NCBI GenBank assembly: GCA_045543555.1
Contig: JAZQMQ010000005.1
Location: 1-25,143, forward strand
Origin: Colimorpha_A sp045543555
GTDB taxonomy: Bacteria; Bacillota; Clostridia; Oscillospirales; CAG-272
Direction: 5' to 3'
Length of the DNA stretch: 25,143 nucleotides
The notes beneath the pieces are model-generated. The model did no database searches, had not been told where the DNA came from, and was given only the letters and a program-made list of their open reading frames with translations. Shown here piece after piece: positions 19,680-25,143 of the stretch. Numbering within the stretch: position 1 is the stretch's first letter; every line of letters starts with the position of its first letter. Position numbers and translations under genes: made by a program.

Positions 19680-21110
19680 ATGCAGGACAAAAAATCATCC
19701 TCCCAAACACTTGAGTTTTCTCAAGCAACCAATCTACTTGAGCAATCCTCATACAAATATCAGCTTCAGGACAGAGACACCCCCAATCTTTACCGTCATC
19801 TGTTCGATTATGAAAGCGTTCCGAAGGTATCCTTCAACCACAGATTTGTGCCAATAAATATGCCCGACGAGATCTGGATCACAGATACGACCTTCCGTGA
19901 CGGTCAGCAGTCCACCTCTCCCTTCAGCGTTGCACAGATCGTTGAAATATTCAAGATGCTTCACCGTCTCGGCGGTCCTAAGGGTCTGGTACGTCAGAGC
20001 GAATTTTTCGTATATTCCGAAAAAGACCGACGCGCTGTTGAGGAATGCATGGCGCTTGGCTACGACTTCCCCGAGGTAACCTCTTGGATAAGAGCAAACG
20101 AAAAGGATTTCGAGCTTGTAAAGAGCATCGGTCTTAAGGAAACAGGCGTGCTTGTTTCCTGCTCCGACTATCACATCTATAATAAAATGGGGCTTACAAG
20201 AGCACAGGCTCTCGACAAGTACCTTGGAATCGTAAAGAGCGTTCTCGATAAGGGTATCCGCCCTCGTTGTCACTTTGAGGATATTACGAGAGCCGATTAT
20301 TACGGCTTTGTGGTTCCTTTTGCAGAGGCACTTATGCGCCTTTCAGAAGAAGCCGGAATACCGATCAAGATAAGAGCCTGCGACACAATGGGATTTGGCG
20401 TTTCCTATCCCGGTGCCGCTCTGCCGCGAAGCGTTCCCGGAATAATCTACGGTCTCCAGCACTATGCGGGAGTGCCCTCGGAAATGCTTGAATGGCACGG
20501 CCACAACGACTTCTACAAAGTTGTAACCAATGCCTCTACCGCTTGGCTCTACGGTTGCTCCGGCGTTAACTGTGCGCTTCTCGGTATCGGCGAAAGAACC
20601 GGTAACTGTCCTCTTGAAGCAATGGCTATCGAATATGCGTCTCTGCGCGGTACTACCGATGGAATGGATCTTTCGGTAATCACCGAAATTGCAAATTTCT
20701 TCGAGCAGGAGATCGGTTATGAGATCCCGCCCAAAACTCCTTTTGTCGGAAGAAACTTCAATATGACCCGTGCAGGTATCCATGCAGACGGTCTGCTCAA
20801 GGATCAGGAGATCTATAATATCTTCGACACAGAAAAGATCCTCGGACGTCCTGCTGTTGTTTCGGTTGACTCTCATTCGGGTCTTGCAGGCATCGCATTC
20901 TGGATGAACGGCTACTTCCGCCTTAACGGCGAGGACCGTATCGATAAGAAGTCCGCCTTCGTAGCAAAGATCAAAGAGGTCGTCGACCAGCAGTACGCCG
21001 AAGGCAGAAATACCGCAATGGGTGACGACGAGCTTGATAATATCATGAGAGAGCTCGACTTCGATGAATATGAACGCCTGTGTCATATCCATATAAAAAA
21101 GAAAAGATAA
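19680..21110 (+). CDS. Re-citrate synthase / 2-isopropylmalate-synthase-family enzyme
   Basis: The 476-residue protein has the DRE-TIM metallolyase fold: DTTFRDGQQS at 69-78 (metal Asp and catalytic Arg), RPRCHFEDITRAD at about 194-206 and HGHND at 273-277 (metal His pair). The overall pattern, with KGLVRQSEFFVYS, WIRANEKDFELVKSIGLKETG and RACDTMGFGVSYPGAALPRSVP, matches the clostridial Re-citrate synthase, which condenses oxaloacetate with acetyl-CoA and is often mislabelled as 2-isopropylmalate or homocitrate synthase. The LeuA allosteric C-terminal domain is absent, which also argues against true LeuA. It has its own promoter with operator-like sites. It has no terminator: an RHS fragment begins almost at its stop codon. 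Confidence 0.8.
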   Translation: MQDKKSSSQTLEFSQATNLLEQSSYKYQLQDRDTPNLYRHLFDYESVPKVSFNHRFVPINMPDEIWITDTTFRDGQQSTSPFSVAQIVEIFKMLHRLGGPKGLVRQSEFFVYSEKDRRAVEECMALGYDFPEVTSWIRANEKDFELVKSIGLKETGVLVSCSDYHIYNKMGLTRAQALDKYLGIVKSVLDKGIRPRCHFEDITRADYYGFVVPFAEALMRLSEEAGIPIKIRACDTMGFGVSYPGAALPRSVPGIIYGLQHYAGVPSEMLEWHGHNDFYKVVTNASTAWLYGCSGVNCALLGIGERTGNCPLEAMAIEYASLRGTTDGMDLSVITEIANFFEQEIGYEIPPKTPFVGRNFNMTRAGIHADGLLKDQEIYNIFDTEKILGRPAVVSVDSHSGLAGIAFWMNGYFRLNGEDRIDKKSAFVAKIKEVVDQQYAEGRNTAMGDDELDNIMRELDFDEYERLCHIHIKKKR

Positions 21111-23290
21111 TAACCCCAAAAAACACATCGTCAATAAGCGTTGGAAGCAGGAATCTCGCAAGTTACACCTACAATTCCAACAACGGCAAGCTCAACACAT
21201 TAACCTACGGCAACGGACACAAGGTAAAATATGTGTACGACATACTTGACCGAATTGCAGAAGTGCAGTATAATATAGGTGCAGGCGGTGCATTTGAGAC
21301 GGTATATTCATACACCTATGATTCCGCAGGTAACGTATATTCGGTAACCGACCACGTAAACGGCGAGGTTACGCTTTATAAGTACGATGCATTGGGTAAG
21401 CTGGTCGATTCTAACGTTTATGATTCGGAAACTTATCTGAATCTGAGCGGAACGACCATATACTACAATGACGAATCGAAGATATCGATGGTATTCTATA
21501 GCTTCGATTACGATCATACATCGGGTACCATGTATGATAACACATCGTATTCGTACATATACAACGCAACAAACGGTAATATCGAGAAACTTACGGTATC
21601 GGGCAGCTATATTTCCGGCACAATTAATCCCGTATACGATAACTTCGGAAGAACGTCCACCAGAACGATTGATTTTAATATCAACGGTGCGGATGCGTTT
21701 TATAATCAGCTTACCTACGATTACAAAACAAGCGGCGCACTTGAATCCGCGCTTATTTCGCAGGTCAACAGCGAAATACGCAAGGGCTCGGGCACAAGTA
21801 TTCTGTCGGATACTACCTGGAATTATGCCTATGACGCTAACGGCAATATTACCCAGATAACAAACGCCGACGGTGTAGTTCAGAACAAGTATTATTACGA
21901 CGATCTGAACCAACTTATCCGCGAGGACAACAGATCGACAAATCACTCGTACGTTTACGAATATGACAATGCAGGCAATATAACCTCTAAGAAAACTTAT
22001 GTTTTCACAACAGGCACCCTCGGCCCTGTTCTGTCTACGGTAAATTATACCTACGGTGATTCGTCCTGGAAGGATCTGCTTACAAAGTATGGTAGTACCA
22101 CAATAACATACGACGCGATAGGCAATCCTCTCACAATCGGCTCAAACAGCCTGACTTGGCAGGGAAGGCAGCTGAAGTCCTGGTACGACGGAAGCAACAC
22201 CACCATAAACTATGGTTACAACGCTGACGGTATTCGTACCTATAAGGAAGTCTACGACGCAAGTACCGGAACAACCACAAGACACGAATACTTGCTGAGC
22301 GGATCGCAAATAGTAAAGGAAACAGTGTACGTTAATGGAACTGAATCCTATACACTTGTATATCTCTACGACGAAACAGGCTCTCCCATAGGCTACCGTT
22401 ACAGAACACCGTCCTACGCAAGCGGAGTCTTTGACGCATACTTCTATGAAAAGAATCTTCAAGGAGATATAATCAAGGTATTCAACCAGTCCGGAACGCA
22501 GTTAGCAAATTATATCTACGACGCATGGGGCAACCCAACAATTACATATCTCGGTAACGGTGCTTCTACACCTGCTAAATATAATCCATTCGCTTACAGA
22601 GGCTACTATCTTGATATCGAAACCGGATGGTATTATCTGCAGAGTAGATACTATAATCCTATTTGGGGAAGATTTATTAATGCGGATAATCAAATATCTG
22701 GTGTTGGAAGTGAAATAAGAGGATACAATTTATTTGTCTATTGTTTCAACAACCCCATTAACATGAAAGATTCAACGGGAAATTGGCCACGATGGATTAC
22801 TGTCACAGTGTTTGTAGCTGCAGTTGTTGTTGGAGTGGCCGCACTTACCACAGGGAATGTGGCATTAGCTACTGCTGCAACGAAAGTTGCTGCGGCTGCT
22901 ACGGTTACATATGCAGCACAAACTGCTCATTATAATAGAAACGCATTAAATAATTCTAATTACACAGAACAAGAATTGATTGACAGAGGCTATCAAAAAG
23001 AACCCAATAGTGCTGATAAATTCCACCAGAATAACCAAGTTGACGATCAAAGGAATAGAAAATATGTAATCGGGGATTGGTTCTCAAGTGAGATCGTTTA
23101 CTATTCTGATGGGACGATTAATTCTACGCCTGAGGATGTAGGAACCTTTAATGTTTATTCCGGAGATTGTCCGTTCTTAAACATAGTTGTACATGGTGTA
23201 TTTGATGTTGTACCATATATGCTTTGGGGCAACAGCGATGACGATTCAACAACGATATTTGATAGGTTCATTATGATTTGGGAGGAGTAG
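21080..23290 (+). CDS. 5'-truncated RHS-repeat protein with C-terminal putative toxin domain
   Basis: The 736-residue frame opens at a GTG inside the end of the upstream gene with no ribosome binding site, so its true start is unknown; RHS homology begins near 21122. Tyr-Asp (YD) repeats such as YVYDILDRIAEVQY and YEYDNAGNIT fill residues about 20-490. The RHS core with PFAYRGYYLDIETGWYYLQSRYYNP begins at residue 503 and ends at DSTGNWP (564-570), the usual junction. After it come hydrophobic segments (about 573-617) and a distinct C-terminal domain of about 115 residues, with FHQNN, DWFSSEIVYYSDG, HGVFDVVPYMLWGN and a terminal IWEE. I do not recognise this domain; its position is that of a polymorphic toxin tip. 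The N-terminal secretion and anchor part is absent, so this is a fragment or silent cassette. Confidence 0.75.
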   Translation: MSYPYKKEKIITPKNTSSISVGSRNLASYTYNSNNGKLNTLTYGNGHKVKYVYDILDRIAEVQYNIGAGGAFETVYSYTYDSAGNVYSVTDHVNGEVTLYKYDALGKLVDSNVYDSETYLNLSGTTIYYNDESKISMVFYSFDYDHTSGTMYDNTSYSYIYNATNGNIEKLTVSGSYISGTINPVYDNFGRTSTRTIDFNINGADAFYNQLTYDYKTSGALESALISQVNSEIRKGSGTSILSDTTWNYAYDANGNITQITNADGVVQNKYYYDDLNQLIREDNRSTNHSYVYEYDNAGNITSKKTYVFTTGTLGPVLSTVNYTYGDSSWKDLLTKYGSTTITYDAIGNPLTIGSNSLTWQGRQLKSWYDGSNTTINYGYNADGIRTYKEVYDASTGTTTRHEYLLSGSQIVKETVYVNGTESYTLVYLYDETGSPIGYRYRTPSYASGVFDAYFYEKNLQGDIIKVFNQSGTQLANYIYDAWGNPTITYLGNGASTPAKYNPFAYRGYYLDIETGWYYLQSRYYNPIWGRFINADNQISGVGSEIRGYNLFVYCFNNPINMKDSTGNWPRWITVTVFVAAVVVGVAALTTGNVALATAATKVAAAATVTYAAQTAHYNRNALNNSNYTEQELIDRGYQKEPNSADKFHQNNQVDDQRNRKYVIGDWFSSEIVYYSDGTINSTPEDVGTFNVYSGDCPFLNIVVHGVFDVVPYMLWGNSDDDSTTIFDRFIMIWEE
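21918..21972 (+). repeat. RHS direct repeat, copy 1 (exact 55 nt)
   Basis: These 55 bases recur without mismatch at 24890-24944. Similarity continues downstream with few changes (for example GDSSWKDLLTKYGSTTITYD in both) to the window end, while upstream the two copies differ completely. Confidence 0.9.
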
Positions 23291-23291
23291 A

Positions 23292-24074
23292 ATGTTGCGA
23301 TATAAACATATGGTATTGGGGTTTATAATCATCTTTTCTTTGTTGGTGATTGTGTGCATTTGTGTTTGCGTGCATTATCGTTTTTCTACCAAAGAGCTAT
23401 TACGAGCAATAGAGGAAGAGGATATCTTGAAAGTGGAACAGCTTCTCAATGAAGGTGTCGATCCTAATATGCTCCTGGTTCCTCCGAGTAAGATTTGGGT
23501 TTTCCTTGAATACTCACAGGACTGGCCATTAGCTGTAGCATGTAAAACCGGTAATCTAAAAATTGTTGAACTCTTAATTGACTTTGGTGCAATTGTTGAG
23601 CCTTCTGTTGAAGCAGGGTTCACCCCTCTTCAAGCAACACTTTTCTACTTCCAACCAGAGGATCCTGAAATCATAGCACTTCTGCTTAAAAATGGAGCTA
23701 GAACCGAATGGTCACAAAACGAGAAAGCGGTGATTTCTGCTGCTAGAATGAAACCATGTGTATACGACAAAACAAAAGCAAATGGAACGGTTTTCTCCAC
23801 GGGGTACGATGAAGCTACCGCAAGAGGGATTACCAGGATTGTTGACATGCTTTTGGATGGGAAGGATATTGAAGTTGCAACAGGTACGGCTCTTCTGATT
23901 GCAAGCATACAACAAGAAAACTTGGTTTTGACAAATTATTTGTTGGAAAAAGGCTGTGACCCCTCTATCGCCAATAGCCTTGGAAAAACACCTTTTGATT
24001 ACGCCGAAGAAACCAAAAACGCTGAGTTAATTCGGATTCTCATGTCCTCTCAGATAAAAACCGATAGCCCTTAA
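23292..24074 (+). CDS. Membrane-anchored ankyrin-repeat protein, putative immunity protein
   Basis: The 260-residue protein has one N-terminal membrane helix at about residues 8-28 (VLGFIIIFSLLVIVCICVCV). Ankyrin-type repeats follow: KELLRAIEEEDILKVEQLLNEGVDPN (about 33-58), PLAVACKTGNLKIVELLIDFGA (about 78-99), FTPLQATLFYF..IIALLLKNGA, and TALLIASIQQENLVLTNYLLEKGCDPS near the end. The ATG is one base after the stop of the RHS gene, with GGGAGGAG as ribosome binding site, so the two are tightly coupled. Ankyrin proteins are a known class of immunity protein beside polymorphic toxins; this role is inferred from position. The membrane anchor suggests protection at the cytoplasmic membrane. Base composition is lower in GC than the RHS core, like the toxin tip. 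Confidence 0.75.
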   Translation: MLRYKHMVLGFIIIFSLLVIVCICVCVHYRFSTKELLRAIEEEDILKVEQLLNEGVDPNMLLVPPSKIWVFLEYSQDWPLAVACKTGNLKIVELLIDFGAIVEPSVEAGFTPLQATLFYFQPEDPEIIALLLKNGARTEWSQNEKAVISAARMKPCVYDKTKANGTVFSTGYDEATARGITRIVDMLLDGKDIEVATGTALLIASIQQENLVLTNYLLEKGCDPSIANSLGKTPFDYAEETKNAELIRILMSSQIKTDSP

Positions 24075-24229
24075 ATTAGATAGACCAACTATCAAAAGTC
24101 AAGGCTGAAGGCAGGGGATGGGGTTGTGGCTTTTTGTTTTGGACAGTTCTGTTGTTCCTTCCGAAAGACCCAATCTCCTCTAGCTAACTATCCTTGTCGA
24201 AAATCGCATTGAATTGCCCTATGTGTTTG

Positions 24230-24269
24230 AATCTTCCCCTGGGAGAAGATGCCCTCACAGGGGAAGATT
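24230..24269. repeat. 12-bp perfect inverted repeat before the second RHS fragment
   Basis: AATCTTCCCCTG (24230-24241) and CAGGGGAAGATT (24258-24269) are perfect inverted repeats with a 16-nt loop. There is no T tract. The repeat ends about five bases before the RHS reading frame becomes open. The rest of 24075-24229 shows no gene and no other structure I can name. Confidence 0.6.
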
Positions 24270-24271
24270 GA

Positions 24272-25143
24272 GGGAATAATGTAAGCTCCCAATATACCTC
24301 CGACGGCAGTTTGTATCAGCTGACCGACTATGTCAGCGGGCAGATTACGACCTACAAGCATGACAACAATGGACGCTTGCAGGAATATTATGTGAATGCG
24401 ATCGGCACGACTGACGGCCAGTCGATGTTCTACAACGACTACGATGACGAAGGCCGGATTACGGGACAGCACTATCGGAAGGACTACACGAAGAACGGCG
24501 AGTGGCGTGTAGCCGAAGTCAGCATGGCTGTCACCTACGGGGAGGACGAAAGCGTCGATAGGGTCGGACTTACGTGCGGCATCAATACTGTATACGAGAA
24601 CAGCTACCAATATGATGATTTCGGCCGTCCCACCCGCAAGGTAACGGCGCTGTCGTTCCCCAATACCGAGCCGCTCTCCAGCTACAGCATCACCGATGCC
24701 TACACTTACGAAAAGGTGACCGGAGTAACCTCGGGGCTCATCACGGCCCTTGCCTCCACCTTCCAAAACGGCGCAATCACCAGACCGATACGTATGCCTA
24801 CACCTATAATTCGGTCGGCCGGATCACGTCGATAGCGATCAACGGAGTAACGCAGTACAGTTATCAGTACGACATCCTCGGTCAGCTTGTCCGCGAGGAC
24901 AACAGATCGACAAATCACTCGTACGTTTACGAATATGACAATGCGGGTAATATAACCGCAAAGAAGACGTACTCCTTCACAACGGGCACCCTCGGCTCTG
25001 TTCTGTCAACTGTAAATTACACCTACGGTGATTCGTCCTGGAAGGATCTGCTGACGAAGTACGGCAGTACGACGATAACCTACGACACGATAGGCAATCC
25101 TCTCACAATTGGCTCGAACAGCCTGACTTGGCAAGGACGAGAG
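24272..25143 (+). pseudogene. Second RHS fragment, 5'-truncated and frameshifted, runs off window end
   Basis: The frame opens at 24272 without a start codon or ribosome binding site and encodes RHS-type repeats: VSSQYTSDGSLYQLTDYVSG, TYKHDNNGRLQEYYV, YDDFGRPTRKV and ITDAYTYEKVTGV. At about 24775 the frame changes by one base. In the new frame DTYAYTYNSVGRITSIA and QYDILGQLVREDNRSTNHSY continue the repeat pattern to the window end. One A lost from the GCAATC context would restore one frame as NGANHQTDTY. From 24890 on it is nearly identical to the first RHS copy (21918 on). It probably continues to a further core and tip beyond the window. Confidence 0.75.
24890..24944 (+). repeat. RHS direct repeat, copy 2 (exact 55 nt)
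   Basis: Identical over 55 bases to 21918-21972. It marks the boundary where the two RHS copies change from unrelated to nearly identical sequence. Confidence 0.9.

Noticed and set aside
20343..21161. Minus-strand frames opposite the citrate-synthase-like and RHS genes
   Set aside because: They are complements of conserved coding sequence with no start signal or domain.

Overview
The window looks like a chromosome segment from an endospore-forming, low-to-mid GC Clostridia (Bacillota), probably an uncultured gut Oscillospiraceae/Christensenellales-type organism. The signs are sporulation genes of the yqfC/yqfD/ylbJ type, the Firmicutes order yqfC-yqfD-phoH-ybeY-era-recO, an L10 leader before rplJ-rplL, an rpsF-ssb-rpsR operon, meso-diaminopimelate dehydrogenase, and a Re-citrate-synthase-like enzyme typical of Clostridia. 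Organism identity is inferred from gene content only.

Layout. 1-1062 (minus strand): an accessory cluster with a partial ADP-ribosylation/crystallin-J1-like gene, an unknown small gene, and a four-helix-bundle (S23-type) gene broken by one in-frame TAA. 1063-1498: no protein gene. It holds the promoter of the four-helix-bundle gene, a very regular array of mini-hairpins with four ATGATG and four CATCAT boxes, two perfect long palindromes, and a copy of the tRNA-Ser 3' end. 1499-1589: tRNA-Ser(GGA), with a consensus promoter diverging from that of rplJ-rplL (1679-2930, with L10 leader and terminator). 3051-5300 (minus): a lipoprotein lytic-transglycosylase-like gene, then rpsR, ssb and rpsF with a candidate autoregulatory leader. 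5383-7811: divergent genes for an AraM/EgsA-type glycerol-1-phosphate dehydrogenase and diaminopimelate dehydrogenase. 8050-8793: a secreted protein whose C-terminal membrane anchor lies in another frame. 8878-11324 (minus): a compact ECF sigma / putative membrane anti-sigma / serpin lipoprotein operon. 11433-18562 (minus): a seven-gene housekeeping and sporulation operon, yqfC-yqfD-phoH-ybeY-era-recO-mutS2, closed by a terminator. 18627-19565: a YlbJ-like membrane protein. 19578-21110: a Re-citrate-synthase/2-isopropylmalate-synthase-family enzyme behind a promoter with palindromic operator-like sites.

21111-25143 is accessory again. A 5'-truncated RHS gene begins within about 20 nt of the citrate-synthase stop codon. 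It ends in an RHS core, hydrophobic segments and an unrecognised C-terminal putative toxin domain. One base later comes a membrane-anchored ankyrin-repeat protein that fits the immunity role. A second, frameshifted RHS fragment follows; its last part is almost identical to the first copy (55 identical bases at the start of the shared block) and it runs off the window. This resembles an array of RHS tip cassettes that can recombine.

Most interesting leads: (1) the hairpin array, four-helix-bundle gene and tRNA-end duplication at 700-1600, which could be a small mobile or repetitive element; (2) the RHS toxin / ankyrin immunity cassette and its repeat; (3) the ECF sigma-anti-sigma-serpin operon; (4) the frameshift that removes a membrane anchor from the secreted protein. 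All functions are inferred from reading the sequence; no database search was run.
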